A DNA stretch of 64,000 nucleotides from Truepera radiovictrix DSM 17093. Lineage in GTDB: Bacteria > Deinococcota > Deinococci > Deinococcales > Trueperaceae. This document shows, piece after piece, positions 17,962 to 27,471 of this stretch. Location of the stretch: contig NC_014221.1 of NCBI RefSeq assembly GCF_000092425.1, positions 556,001-620,000 on the forward strand, in the 5' to 3' direction. Position numbers and translations under genes: made by a program. The stretch's first letter is position 1. Each line of letters begins with the position of its first letter. The notes under the pieces are model-generated. The model had not been told where the DNA came from and did no database searches. It saw only the letters and a list, made by a program, of their open reading frames with translations.

Positions 17962-20310
17962 ATGCTCCCCCCCTACCCAAACCAGCCCACCGCCTCATCC
18001 TCTCAGCCCACCCTCTCGGTGGTGATCGCGGCCTTTACGGACGCGCGCTGGCCGCAGCTCCTGGCGGCCGTCGCCTCCGTCGCGGCGCAGCGCACGCCGG
18101 CGGAGCTCGTCGTCGTGGTCGACCATAACGACGCCCTGCTCGCCCGAGCGCGGGCCGCGTTGCCCGCGCACTACGCGGCGCACGCCACGCGAGAGGGCGC
18201 ACCTGGCGCGCTTGTCATCATCCCCAACACCCGAGCGCGCGGCCTTTCGGGGGCGCGCAACAGCGGCGTCGCCGCCGCAACGGGCGAGATCATCGCCTTT
18301 TTAGACGACGACGCGGTCGCCGAGCCCGATTGGCTCACGCACCTCACCGCGCCCTATGGCGACCCGCAGGTGCTCGGGGTCGGCGGCGCCGTCTTGCCCG
18401 CGTGGCCAGGCGCGGCGCCGAACTGGTTCCCCGAAGAGTTCGGGTGGGTCGTGGGCTGTTCGTACCGCGGTGGGCCGCGCGCGCGGGCGGAGGTGCGCAA
18501 CTTCATCGGCTGCAACATGTCGTTTCGCCGAAGCGCCCTGGCGGCGGTCGGCGAGTTTCGCGTCGGCCTCGGTCGCCTCGGCGCCCTGCCCGAGGGGGGT
18601 GAGGAGACCGAGCTCTGCATCCGCCTCCGGCAGCGCTTCCCAGAGGGGAGGCTGCTGCACGTGCCGGAAGCGCGCGTGGTTCACCGAATCGCGGCGCGGC
18701 GGCTCTCGCTCCGCTACTTCGCCGCGCGCTGCTACGCCGAAGGGGTGTCCAAAGCGCGCCTTACGGAGACCGTGGGCCGCACCGACGCGCTCGAGGCCGA
18801 GCGTGCCTACACCCGCACGGCGCTCCCCCGGGGGGTGCTGCGGGGCCTTGGCGCGGCCTTTGGTGGGGAGCTCGCGGGGTTCGCTCGGGCCGCCGCCATC
18901 GCGCTAGGACTCGGGCTCACGGCGCTCGGCTACTTCGTGGGGCTTGCTAAAGGCTATGGCCGCGCTCGAGGCACTCCCCGAGCGGCGCTCCCCGCCTCCG
19001 CTGCGGCGTTTGAACCGGTGCAGCTCGTCGACATCGACCTCAAGGGTGGCGTGCCCGACCTGCAACCCGCGCTCAGCGCGGCGGGGCGACCCTACCGGCG
19101 CGCGCTCGCCCTCGTGCGTTTTGCGGGGCGGCCTCTGGGTCTGGTGAAGCTCGAGCCCGGTCGCGCTGGCGTGAGCGCGCGGGCGTTCGGGGAGGCGATC
19201 GCCGCGCAGCTCGGCGTGCAAACCACGAGCGCGAAGCGCGTTTCGCAGGGCCTTCCCGGGTGCGCCGCAGGGGATAAGCGGTGGCCCTTTGTCAGCGTGG
19301 TGATCGCGACGCGCGAGCGCGCGCAGAGCCTCGAGCGCTGTCTGGCGTCGGTGGCCGAGCTCGAGTATCCCGACTTCGAGGTGATCGTGGTCGACAACAA
19401 CCCCGCTACCTCGGCGACGCGCGAGCTCGTGGCGGCCTTTTCGGCGCAGCGTCCGGCGCTTAGGCTACGCTACGTCCGCGAGGACTTCCCCGGCGGTGCG
19501 GCGGCGCACAACCGCGGGGTGCTCGCCGCGCGCGCCGAGATCATCGCCTTTACCGACGACGACGTGGTGGTCGACAAGGGGTGGCTGAGGGCGCTCGTCG
19601 CCGGCTTCGGGGCGGCCGAGCGGGTCGGTTGCGTCACCGGTATGATCCTCCCGGCGGAGCTGGAGACGGCGCCGCAGGGCTGGCTCGAGCAGTACGGCGG
19701 GTTCAACAAGGGTTTCGAGCTGCGCGCCTTTAACCTGACCGATAGGCGCCCGCCGAGTCCCCTCTACCCCTACGCCGCCGGGATCTTCGGTTCGGGGGCG
19801 AACATGGCCTTTACCCGCGAGGCGCTCTTTGCCTTCGGCGGTTTCGACCCCGCCCTGGGGCCAGGGAGCCAGGGGGTGGGCGGGGAGGACCTGGCCGCCT
19901 TTTTCGACGTCGTCACCCACGGTTACACGCTCGTCTATCAGCCGGCGGCACTTTTGTGGCACTACCACCGCCGCGACTACGAGGGGTTGCGGCGCCAGAT
20001 CTACGGCTACGGGGTCGGGTTCACCGCCTTTTTGACCAAAACGGTCGTCGAGCGCCCCGCGCGCGTCTTTGCGCTGTTGCCTTTGGGGTGGTGGGCGCTC
20101 ACCCACCTCCTAAGCCCCACCTCGCCCAAAAACGCCAACAAGCGCGCGGACTACCCGCCGGAGCTGAGTCGCCTCGAGCTCCGCGGTCTGCTCTACGGCC
20201 CCCTCGCCTACTTGCGTAGCCGCTGGCGTTTGCGCGGCGTCCGGGGGCGCGGGCGGCTCGTACGGGAGGCGCCACACCCGTCACTCCCTGCGGAGCGCCT
20301 CGCCGCATGA
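17962..20310 (+). CDS. Two-domain family 2 glycosyltransferase
   Basis: A 782-residue protein with two separate GT-A domains. The first (about 15-260) has LSVVIAAFTDARWPQ and AFLDDDAVAEPDW; the second (about 435-740) has VSVVIATRERAQSLERCL, VIVVDNNP and AFTDDDVVVDKGW. A hydrophobic segment (about 305-330) and a spacer lie between them. Both DDD metal sites are intact, so the protein may add two sugars in turn, as bifunctional polymerases do. ATG 17962 is used; an open frame to 17626 lies inside the upstream gene. Its stop overlaps the next start (ATGA). Confidence 0.9.
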   Translation: MLPPYPNQPTASSSQPTLSVVIAAFTDARWPQLLAAVASVAAQRTPAELVVVVDHNDALLARARAALPAHYAAHATREGAPGALVIIPNTRARGLSGARNSGVAAATGEIIAFLDDDAVAEPDWLTHLTAPYGDPQVLGVGGAVLPAWPGAAPNWFPEEFGWVVGCSYRGGPRARAEVRNFIGCNMSFRRSALAAVGEFRVGLGRLGALPEGGEETELCIRLRQRFPEGRLLHVPEARVVHRIAARRLSLRYFAARCYAEGVSKARLTETVGRTDALEAERAYTRTALPRGVLRGLGAAFGGELAGFARAAAIALGLGLTALGYFVGLAKGYGRARGTPRAALPASAAAFEPVQLVDIDLKGGVPDLQPALSAAGRPYRRALALVRFAGRPLGLVKLEPGRAGVSARAFGEAIAAQLGVQTTSAKRVSQGLPGCAAGDKRWPFVSVVIATRERAQSLERCLASVAELEYPDFEVIVVDNNPATSATRELVAAFSAQRPALRLRYVREDFPGGAAAHNRGVLAARAEIIAFTDDDVVVDKGWLRALVAGFGAAERVGCVTGMILPAELETAPQGWLEQYGGFNKGFELRAFNLTDRRPPSPLYPYAAGIFGSGANMAFTREALFAFGGFDPALGPGSQGVGGEDLAAFFDVVTHGYTLVYQPAALLWHYHRRDYEGLRRQIYGYGVGFTAFLTKTVVERPARVFALLPLGWWALTHLLSPTSPKNANKRADYPPELSRLELRGLLYGPLAYLRSRWRLRGVRGRGRLVREAPHPSLPAERLAA

Positions 20311-21143
20311 ACGTTCCCATCTTGCTCTACCATAGCGTCGCCGCCGAGGTCGCGCCCGCTTACGAGCCTTGGGCCGTGCTGCCAGAGCGCTTCGCCGAAC
20401 AGCTCGCCTACGTGCGCGCGCAGCGCTACACCCCGCTGACCGTGTCGCAGTGGCGGCGCCTGCTCGAAGAGCGCGCGCCGCTGCCGCCCAGACCGCTGCT
20501 GCTGACCTTCGACGACGGGCTGCGCGACTTTTACACGACGGCCTGGCCGCTGCTGCGCGCCCACGGTTTTGCGGCGACGCTCTACGTCACGGCCGGGTAC
20601 GTCGGTGGCGTGAGCCGTTGGCTCACCGCCGACGGGGAGGGGCAGCGCCCGATGATGGGTTGGTCAGAGCTCCTCGAGGTGAGCCGCAGCGGGATCGAGT
20701 GCGGCGCGCACAGCCTGACGCACCCCCAGCTCGACACGCTCAGCCGACGCGCGGCGCAGCGCGAGATCGGCGGCTCCAAGGCGCTGCTCGAAGCGCACCT
20801 CGGCTGTGCGGTGCGCAGCTTCGCCTACCCTCACGGCTACCACAGCCGAGCCGTCAAGCGCCTCGTCCAGGAAGCGGGATTTGGCTCGGCGTGTGCGGTC
20901 AAGCACGCGCTGAGCTCCCCCGAAGACGACCCCTTCGCTTTAGCCCGCATCGTCATCTACCGCGACACCGACCTCCTGACGTTCAAGCGGCTGCTCGCCG
21001 GCCACGAGCTGCGCCGCGCCCCCTTCCCCGAAAGTTGGAAGACCCGAGGGTGGCGCCTTGCAAGACGTTCGGCGCGCCTACTTAGAGGCGTTCGTGGCAC
21101 CCTCGCGAAGGGCCCTCACGCGCAAGGAGGGTGGTATGGTTAA
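20307..21143 (+). CDS. NodB-type polysaccharide deacetylase
   Basis: A 278-residue carbohydrate esterase family 4 protein. PILLYHSV opens the fold, LLTFDDGLRDFY holds the catalytic base and metal aspartate, and GAHSLTHPQL gives the HxxxH metal site; YPHGYHS is also typical. It would remove N-acetyl groups from glycan residues, either polymer or lipid-linked units. It overlaps the preceding glycosyltransferase by 4 nt and the next gene by 8 nt, so it belongs to a translationally coupled operon. No signal peptide is evident, which favours a cytoplasmic lipid-linked substrate. Confidence 0.9.
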   Translation: MNVPILLYHSVAAEVAPAYEPWAVLPERFAEQLAYVRAQRYTPLTVSQWRRLLEERAPLPPRPLLLTFDDGLRDFYTTAWPLLRAHGFAATLYVTAGYVGGVSRWLTADGEGQRPMMGWSELLEVSRSGIECGAHSLTHPQLDTLSRRAAQREIGGSKALLEAHLGCAVRSFAYPHGYHSRAVKRLVQEAGFGSACAVKHALSSPEDDPFALARIVIYRDTDLLTFKRLLAGHELRRAPFPESWKTRGWRLARRSARLLRGVRGTLAKGPHAQGGWYG

Positions 21144-22245
21144 CCCCACGGCGCTGCGCGTCTCCGAGCGCCCCACGCGGACGCGGCAGCTGTGCGTCGC
21201 GGGGCTCGCGGTGCAGGTGACGAGCCCCGCGCCCAGGGCGCTCTGGCTCGAGCTGCTGCAGCGCGATCCCGAGGCGTTACCCTCGCAGACACCCCTGTGG
21301 CTCGACGGCCTCTGTGCGCACAAGGGCTACCGCGACGCGAGCCGCTGCTACCGGTTTTCAGATGGGCAGCAGCTGGTGCTGCCGCTGGTGCAGCGTCAAA
21401 GCCTAGGGGCGTGGTCGCCTCAGGCCTCGCTGCCGTACGCGTGGGGGATGGGGGGGGTCGTCGCCGCGCAGGCGCTCGCTGCGCCGCACCTTCGAGCGGT
21501 GTTCGAAGACCTCAGGACGAGCCCGGCGCTGAGCACCAGCGTGCTGCCCAACCCGCGGCAGGGACCCTTGTGGGCGGCGGCCAAACCCGCGTACGTGCGG
21601 AGCCTGCCGCGCCGCGCCCACGTGCTCGACCTCGAGGGAGGGTTTGAGCGCGTGTGGCGCGAGCGCTTCTCGAAGACGACGCGCCGCATGGTGCGCAAAG
21701 CCGAAAGGCTCGGGGTCACGGTGACGTGTGACACCACGGGCCGCCTCGCTCCGGTGGTCTATCGGCTGCGCCGCGCCGCCGTCGCCCGCTGGGCGGCGCG
21801 GCAGCACGAACCCCGTTGGCTCGCGCATCTGCGCGCCGAGCTGCGCGACCCGCAGAGCAAACTCCAACACCTCGCGCGCGTGATGGGGAGCGCGCTGCGC
21901 ATCTGGGTGGCGTGGCGCTGCGGGGAGCCGATCGCCGCCTCGCTCGTCCTCGTGGGCAGCAACGCCGACGACATCCTGGCGGTGATGGACGCCTCGAAAG
22001 CCGCCGCTACCGGCGCCAATGATCTCCTGCTGCGGTTGTCTATCGAGGACGCGTGCAACGCGGGGTGCCGCTACTACCACCTGGGCGAGTCGGGGGCGTC
22101 GGTCGGCCTCGCGCGGTTTAAAGAGCGTTTTGGCGCCCACGCCTACCCTTACGAGGAGTTTTACGTGGAGCGTCTGCCGCTCAACCAGCTCGACCGTGGC
22201 CTAAGGGGCGCCGTAAAACGCGTGATTGGATTTCGGGATGTCTAA
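21136..22245 (+). CDS. FemAB/GNAT-like acyltransferase of the glycan locus
   Basis: A 369-residue protein of the acetyltransferase-6/FemAB-related type often found in exopolysaccharide clusters. Typical stretches are FSKTTRRMVRKAERLGV, WRCGEPIAASLVL and YYHLGESGASVGLARFKERFG. ATG 21136 follows AAGGAGG by 5 nt and overlaps the deacetylase stop. It may re-acylate an amino sugar freed by the upstream deacetylase, which would make a coherent deacetylation/acylation pair; this is inference from context. Confidence 0.82.
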   Translation: MVNPTALRVSERPTRTRQLCVAGLAVQVTSPAPRALWLELLQRDPEALPSQTPLWLDGLCAHKGYRDASRCYRFSDGQQLVLPLVQRQSLGAWSPQASLPYAWGMGGVVAAQALAAPHLRAVFEDLRTSPALSTSVLPNPRQGPLWAAAKPAYVRSLPRRAHVLDLEGGFERVWRERFSKTTRRMVRKAERLGVTVTCDTTGRLAPVVYRLRRAAVARWAARQHEPRWLAHLRAELRDPQSKLQHLARVMGSALRIWVAWRCGEPIAASLVLVGSNADDILAVMDASKAAATGANDLLLRLSIEDACNAGCRYYHLGESGASVGLARFKERFGAHAYPYEEFYVERLPLNQLDRGLRGAVKRVIGFRDV

Positions 22246-22367
22246 CGTTGCTCGGCGGTTACGCGGCTGGCGCCGCGCAAAAGGCGTAGGCGTCGTGGGG
22301 GGGGCGCTCGGCGCCGCTCGTCTAGAGGCGCGCTCTTGGGCGTGGCGCGGCCCGCGCTGGAGGCGCC

Positions 22368-23672
22368 GTGCAAGCGTCTAAGGTGCCCGTGGTAGCGAAG
22401 TTTTGTGCGCAGCTCAAGTCGCATCTGGTGCTAAACGGTTACGCGCTCGTCTTTAGCTCGGGCGCGACCTCGGCGCTAGGGGTGGTCTACTGGATTCTAG
22501 CCGCGCGCCTCTACCCGGAGGCGACCGTCGGCCTCAACTCCGCCGCGCTAGCGGCCATGTTTTTCCTCACCAACCTCTCGCAGCTCAACTTGGTCCACGC
22601 GCTTAACCGCTTCGTCCCGTCGGCGGGGCGGAGCACGGCCAAGCTCATCGCGACGGCTTACCTTGTCAGCGTCGCGCTCGCTCTGCTGACGAGTGGGGTG
22701 TTTCTGCTCGGCATCGACCTCTGGGCGCCGAGCTTGCGGGCGCTGCGCGCCGACCCCGCTTCGGCCGCCTGGTTCATGTTTGCCACCGCCAGCTGGTGCA
22801 TCTTTACGATCCAAGACGGGGTGCTCGCGGGGTTGCGGCAGGCCAAATGGGTGCCCCTGTCGACGACCTCCTACGCGCTGATCAAACTGGCCGTTATCGC
22901 CTTGGCCGCTACGCGCTTGCCTCGAGGGGGCATCTTCTTCTCCTGGACGGCGCCGGTGCTGCTCCTGGTGGTGCCCGTCAGCGCGCTTATCTTTCTGCGG
23001 TTGGTGCCGCGGCACGTCGCCGCTGCGGAAACGCGCGGCGACGGCCTGAGGGGGCGGAGCGTGGTGCGCTTTGTCGCCGGCGACTACCTCGCGTCGCTCG
23101 TCTGGATGGCGACGGTCAACTTGCTGCCGGTGCTGATCGTCGAGCGCGCGGGTGCGTCGGCGGGGGCGTACTTCTACCTGGCGTGGACGATCGCCTACAC
23201 GCTCTACTTCGTCAGCGTCAACATGTGTATGTCGCTGGTCACCGAAGGAGCGCGCGACGAAGCGCGGCTCAACCTCTACAGCTTTGAGACGCTGAAGCAG
23301 ACCCTGCGTCTGGTGGTGCCGATCGTCGCGGTGGTGGTCGTCGGCGCCCCCCAGATCCTGCAGCTCTACGGCAGCGCGTACGCTGCGGAGGGGGCGACGC
23401 TGTTGCGGCTCCTCTGCCTCTCGGCCGTTCCGTACGTCTTCGTCGCGGTCCGCATCAGCATGGCCCGCGTGCAGCGCAAGATCCTCACCATCTTCTGCGT
23501 CTACGGCGCGCTATGCGCCTTGGCGCTCGGTCTCACCCACGTGCTGCTCGACCGCTACGGCGTCGTCGGGGTCGGCTGGGCTTGGCTGGTTGCACAGACG
23601 CTGACGATGGGGGTGCTGCTCCTAACCGACTTGCGTAGGGCGTGGGGACCGCTGCTCGGGCGCGCCGCGTAA
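22368..23672 (+). CDS. Polysaccharide flippase-like membrane protein
   Basis: A 434-residue protein with about 12 hydrophobic helices resembling Wzx/MATE-type lipid-linked-oligosaccharide flippases (NGYALVFSSGATSALGVVYW near the start, QILQLYGSAYAAEG in the loop preceding the C-terminal helices). GTG 22368 is preceded by GGAGG. It would move a lipid-linked glycan unit across the membrane, following the transferases encoded just upstream. Confidence 0.85.
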   Translation: MQASKVPVVAKFCAQLKSHLVLNGYALVFSSGATSALGVVYWILAARLYPEATVGLNSAALAAMFFLTNLSQLNLVHALNRFVPSAGRSTAKLIATAYLVSVALALLTSGVFLLGIDLWAPSLRALRADPASAAWFMFATASWCIFTIQDGVLAGLRQAKWVPLSTTSYALIKLAVIALAATRLPRGGIFFSWTAPVLLLVVPVSALIFLRLVPRHVAAAETRGDGLRGRSVVRFVAGDYLASLVWMATVNLLPVLIVERAGASAGAYFYLAWTIAYTLYFVSVNMCMSLVTEGARDEARLNLYSFETLKQTLRLVVPIVAVVVVGAPQILQLYGSAYAAEGATLLRLLCLSAVPYVFVAVRISMARVQRKILTIFCVYGALCALALGLTHVLLDRYGVVGVGWAWLVAQTLTMGVLLLTDLRRAWGPLLGRAA

Positions 23673-23802
23673 AGCGTTCCGGTCGTCTGGGCGGGGGGTG
23701 CGGTTCGGGTGCCGGGAGTGAGGGCGCTGTGACGTTTTATCTAGCGTGCGGCGCGGCGACCTGGTGAAGTTGGTCAACGTGGCCGCGATGAGGTGAAGCT
23801 TT

Positions 23803-25656
23803 GTGAAGGTATCCAACCAGAGGCCTAAAGTCGGGGTGTTCGTGGGGCGCCGCGCTGCGCCAGCCGCTCGCGTCGGGCGCGGCGCCGGCGACCTCACCCG
23901 CTTTGTCGTAGCGCTGCTCCTCAGTTTGGGCTTCGGCGCTTGGCTGCTGTCGCTCGCGCGTCTTTCCCCCGCTGACATCGACGCTTTCGGGCTCGTCGGC
24001 GCGCTCCCCGTAACCTACTGGCTCGCGCTCGTGAGCACCCTCGCCGTCTTCGTAGCGTGCTTGGGCAAAACCGCCGCCGCGTACTACCTCGGTAGCGTCG
24101 TGCTCCTGATCGTCTACCTGCACGCGACGCCCGCGCTCGTCTACGACGGTCTGCGTTACCCGTGGGTCTACAAACACCTCGGGCTCGTCGAATACATCGG
24201 GGTGTACGGCGCGGTCGACCCGCTCATCGACGCCTATCACAACTGGCCCGGCTTCTTTGCGCTCTGGGCGCTGCTCACCGAGACCGCGCAGCTGCCGCTC
24301 GAGGCGTTAGCGGCGTGGGCGCAACCCTTTTACAACCTGCTCTACCTGCCCCCGCTGCTGCTGTTCTGTCGCGCCTTTAGCCAAGATGCCCGCGTGGTGT
24401 GGTTGGGGGTGTGGCTCTTCTACCTCACCAATTGGGTGGGGCAGGACTACTTCGCACCGCAAGCGCTCGCGTATGTTTTCTACCTCACCGTACTGGCCTT
24501 TTTGCTACACCTCTTTCCGCGGCGTGACAACCGCCTGACGAGAACCCTCGGTCCAGGGGCCGCGCGCCTCTTGCGGACGACCTACCGTCCCCCCGAGGAG
24601 CCCGAGCGTTACACCGGTCGGCGGGCGGTGCTAGCGTACACGCTCGCGCTGCTCGCCTTTGCCGCGATGGTCTACAGCCATCAGCTCACCCCGTTTGTCA
24701 CCATCGTCTGCGTGATCGCGCTCGCGGCGGCGGGCGTTGACCGTCTGCGCGTGACCGCGCTTCTTTTCATGGCGCTCACCGCGCTCTGGCTCACCTTTAT
24801 GGCGACGGGCTACTTAGGTGGGCACCTTACGGAGCTCCTCTCGGACCTCGGCGCGATCGGGCAGAACGTCGAGCGCAACGTCGGCGAGCGGCTTACCGGG
24901 GCGCCCCAACGCCAGCTCGTGCTCAGCGTGCAGCTCGGCTTGTCGGTGGCGCTGTGGCTGCTCGCGGGTGCGGGGCTCGTCAAGAGTTGGCGGCGAGGGC
25001 GCAGCGATCTGGCGCTCGCCGCCTTGGCGTTCGCGCCCTTTCCGCTCCTCGCGCTGCAGCCGTACGGCGGCGAGGCGCTGCTACGGCTCTACTTCTTCAC
25101 CCAACCGGCGATGTGCCTGCTCGCCGCGCGCGCTTTGCTCCCCGATGGCGCCCCCAGGGTCGGGGCGAGGCGTCGGGTCGCGCTCGGAGCGCTTTCCGGG
25201 GTGCTGTTGGGGGGGCTTGTCATCGCTTACTACGGCAACGAAGCGGTCAACTACGTCTCCGCGACCGAAGCCGAGGTGTTTCGCGCCCTCTACGACACCG
25301 TGCCGGAGGGTTCGCTCCTCATGGCGGTCTCGCCCAACTACCCGCTGCGCAACTCGGCCTTTTACTACCGCGTGGTGAACACCTCGCTCGTACAGCAGCT
25401 TCGTCCGGAGCCCTTTGAAGCGGTGTTCGTCGACGAGGGGGTCGTCGACGTCAGCGCGCTCGTGGCGTACATGCGCGAGTTCCCCCACGCCTACCTGGTG
25501 TTTTCGGACGTGCAGCGCCGCAACCTCGAGGTGTTGCGCCCCGTGCCCGCCGCCTCGGTCGCGGCGCTCGCGCGTGCGCTCGCGACCGACCCGGCGCTCG
25601 AGGTGTTCTACCGAGCGGGTGACGTGGTGATCTATACCCTGAGGAGGGCGCCGTGA
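23803..25656 (+). CDS. Large polytopic membrane protein, GT-C-like
   Basis: A 617-residue protein with at least ten hydrophobic helices and a C-terminal soluble domain of about 130 residues. An early loop with acidic residues (VGALPVTYW, IGVYGAVDPLIDAYHNWPG) recalls GT-C glycosyltransferases, which use polyprenyl-phosphate sugars outside the membrane, but no signature is decisive. GTG 23803 follows a GAGGTG site. Its TGA overlaps the GTG of the next gene, so it is translated with the transposase-fusion protein. It could alternatively be a glycan polymerase or ligase. Confidence 0.75.
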   Translation: MKVSNQRPKVGVFVGRRAAPAARVGRGAGDLTRFVVALLLSLGFGAWLLSLARLSPADIDAFGLVGALPVTYWLALVSTLAVFVACLGKTAAAYYLGSVVLLIVYLHATPALVYDGLRYPWVYKHLGLVEYIGVYGAVDPLIDAYHNWPGFFALWALLTETAQLPLEALAAWAQPFYNLLYLPPLLLFCRAFSQDARVVWLGVWLFYLTNWVGQDYFAPQALAYVFYLTVLAFLLHLFPRRDNRLTRTLGPGAARLLRTTYRPPEEPERYTGRRAVLAYTLALLAFAAMVYSHQLTPFVTIVCVIALAAAGVDRLRVTALLFMALTALWLTFMATGYLGGHLTELLSDLGAIGQNVERNVGERLTGAPQRQLVLSVQLGLSVALWLLAGAGLVKSWRRGRSDLALAALAFAPFPLLALQPYGGEALLRLYFFTQPAMCLLAARALLPDGAPRVGARRRVALGALSGVLLGGLVIAYYGNEAVNYVSATEAEVFRALYDTVPEGSLLMAVSPNYPLRNSAFYYRVVNTSLVQQLRPEPFEAVFVDEGVVDVSALVAYMREFPHAYLVFSDVQRRNLEVLRPVPAASVAALARALATDPALEVFYRAGDVVIYTLRRAP

Positions 25657-27161
25657 CGCCTCTGCACCAGCGGATCGAGCTGCCACTTGTCAACCTCATC
25701 CTGAGCGGCGCAGCGCTCGCGGTCCTCGCCGCCGAGGCGCCCGCGGCGCTGCGCGCGCCCGTCGTGCTCGCCTTTGTCTTGTTCGGCCTCGGGCTCTCAG
25801 CGCTGCAGTTTCTCAGCTTCGGGGAGCTCGTCGCCGACCTGAGTTTCGTGCTCGCGGCGGGGCTCGCGCTGGTGACGGCGCTGACGGCTGCTATGCTCTA
25901 CCTCGTGGCGTGGTCGCCGCAGACCGCCCTGCTGACGCTCGCGCTCCTCTGCATGGCGCTGGCGCTCACCCGCTTGGGGTGGCACCTCAAACCCCGCTGG
26001 CAGCGCCGCGGGCGCAGCGGCCAGGTCGCGAGCCGCCTCGAGGCGCCGCCCCGCCAGACGCTCCAGGGGGGCACGCCGCTCGGGGGGGGTGCCGGGCGCG
26101 TGGCTGAGCAGGGCGCGCTGCGGGACCTGCTCGAGGGGCATGTGCTCGCCGAGATGGTGTGCCTCGCGACCTTGGCGGTGCTGTGCGGGGCCAACAGCTA
26201 CACGCAGATCCACCAGTACGGCCTAGCGCAAGAGGCGTGGCTGCGGAGCTTTCTGACGCTGCCGTCGGGGGTGCCGTCCCCGGAGGCCTTCGCGCGGCTT
26301 TTCGCGGTGCTGCGCCCCGACGCGTGGCGGCGGCAGCTGCTGGCGTGGACGCGGGCGCTCGTGTCGAGCGCGCCCGAAGCGCCGGGTAGCGCGTCGGTGG
26401 CTGACAGGGACGCCCCCGCCCCCGAGGGGCTCGGTGCGGTGCGCGTTGCTTTGGGCCAGAACGGGCTCGTCCTGGCGCAGCGCCCGGGCGACGAACGCGC
26501 TCACGTCGCGGCGATCCAGGAGCTTGCGACCCTCATCGAGCTTGGGGGCGCCGTCGTGACGACGGGCGCGCACCAGGGGCGAGACGTCGCCTGGACGCTG
26601 CGCGAGCACCGCGCCCACTACGTGCTAGCGCTCCAGGAGCACCCCGGGCTGCTCGCGAGCGTCCGGGACGTTTTCGGTTACGCCGACAAGCTCACCTGGA
26701 AGCTCGAGCACAGCTACCTCGAAACCTCCAAGCGGGAGGGGGAGCGCGAAGCGCGCCGTGAGTGCTGGGTCGTGCCGCCCCCCGAGTGGCTCCCCGAGCG
26801 CGAAGCTTGGCGCGACCTCGCGAGCCTCGTCAAATTGCGTTTAAGCCACACCGTCGGCGACGACACCTTGACCCGAACCCGCTACTTTCTGAGCAGCCTG
26901 CCCCTCGAGGCCGAACGCGCCCTTCACGCCACGCGTTCGTGTGCGGAGGGGGGCTGTGGTTGGCACTGGGTTTTGGAGGTGCCTTTTGAGGAGGATCAGC
27001 GCCCGGCCCGTCGCCAGAGTGCGCAGGCGAGCTGGCGCGCCCTCCGGCAGCTCGTCGCGGAGCTTTTAAACCGTGATGAAACGCTCGGGGGCGGCGACCT
27101 TCGGGCCAAGCGCCTGCGCGCCGGGTGGGACCGTGCCTACCTCTTTAAGCTCCTCTGCTAG
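25653..27161 (+). CDS. Membrane protein fused to a catalytically dead ISAs1/H-repeat-type transposase domain
   Basis: A 502-residue protein without a close precedent known to me. Residues 11-110 form about four hydrophobic helices; 111-155 are a basic/Gly-rich linker; 156-502 match ISAs1-family (H-repeat) transposases along their whole length: LATLAVLCGANSYTQIHQYG, SGVPSPEAFARLFAVLRPD, NGLVLAQ, GAVVTTGAHQGRD, HYVLALQEHPGLL, TRYFLSSLPLEAERA, WHWVLEVPFEED and KRLRAGWDRAYLFKLL. The first catalytic aspartate motif (IDGK) is absent, and the second (TDAMGCQ in relatives) reads TGAHQG, so both Asp are lost; only a candidate Glu (E366) remains. The frame is intact and overlaps the upstream stop by 4 nt, so this is a domesticated domain, not IS debris. 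Confidence 0.85.
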   Translation: MTPLHQRIELPLVNLILSGAALAVLAAEAPAALRAPVVLAFVLFGLGLSALQFLSFGELVADLSFVLAAGLALVTALTAAMLYLVAWSPQTALLTLALLCMALALTRLGWHLKPRWQRRGRSGQVASRLEAPPRQTLQGGTPLGGGAGRVAEQGALRDLLEGHVLAEMVCLATLAVLCGANSYTQIHQYGLAQEAWLRSFLTLPSGVPSPEAFARLFAVLRPDAWRRQLLAWTRALVSSAPEAPGSASVADRDAPAPEGLGAVRVALGQNGLVLAQRPGDERAHVAAIQELATLIELGGAVVTTGAHQGRDVAWTLREHRAHYVLALQEHPGLLASVRDVFGYADKLTWKLEHSYLETSKREGEREARRECWVVPPPEWLPEREAWRDLASLVKLRLSHTVGDDTLTRTRYFLSSLPLEAERALHATRSCAEGGCGWHWVLEVPFEEDQRPARRQSAQASWRALRQLVAELLNRDETLGGGDLRAKRLRAGWDRAYLFKLLC

Positions 27162-27256
27162 CCGCCGGCCGTTGGTGTTCTCGACGAGGGTGCAACGGTG
27201 AGACGCCAGAAGAATCGGCCGAACGACACTTTTTCGGAGAGTTTTGGTGACTGGAG

Positions 27257-27460
27257 TTGACGACGTTTTTAACCACCCCGACGTTCTCTTGGCTCTCTAG
27301 CGTGGTGCTGTCGCTCGCGCTAGCGTTTTTCGTCGTCTTGGCCTACGCTGCGCTCAACCCGCGCGGCACCCTATACGAGAGGATGCGGCGGTTTGACCTC
27401 CTGGTCTTCGCCCTCTTTGCGCTCGTCATCAGCGCGCACCTCTGGCTGTTGGTCCGTTAA
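27257..27460 (+). CDS. Small two-helix membrane protein
   Basis: A 67-residue frame with two hydrophobic helices (SSVVLSLALAFFVVLAYAAL and LLVFALFALVISAHLWLLV) separated by a short basic loop (GTLYERMRRFD). The TTG start has GGAG immediately upstream, a weak site. It follows the transposase-fusion gene by 95 bp and may be the last gene of the glycan operon. No family is recognised. Confidence 0.5.
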   Translation: MTTFLTTPTFSWLSSVVLSLALAFFVVLAYAALNPRGTLYERMRRFDLLVFALFALVISAHLWLLVR

Positions 27461-27471
27461 GTGCCGCGGAG

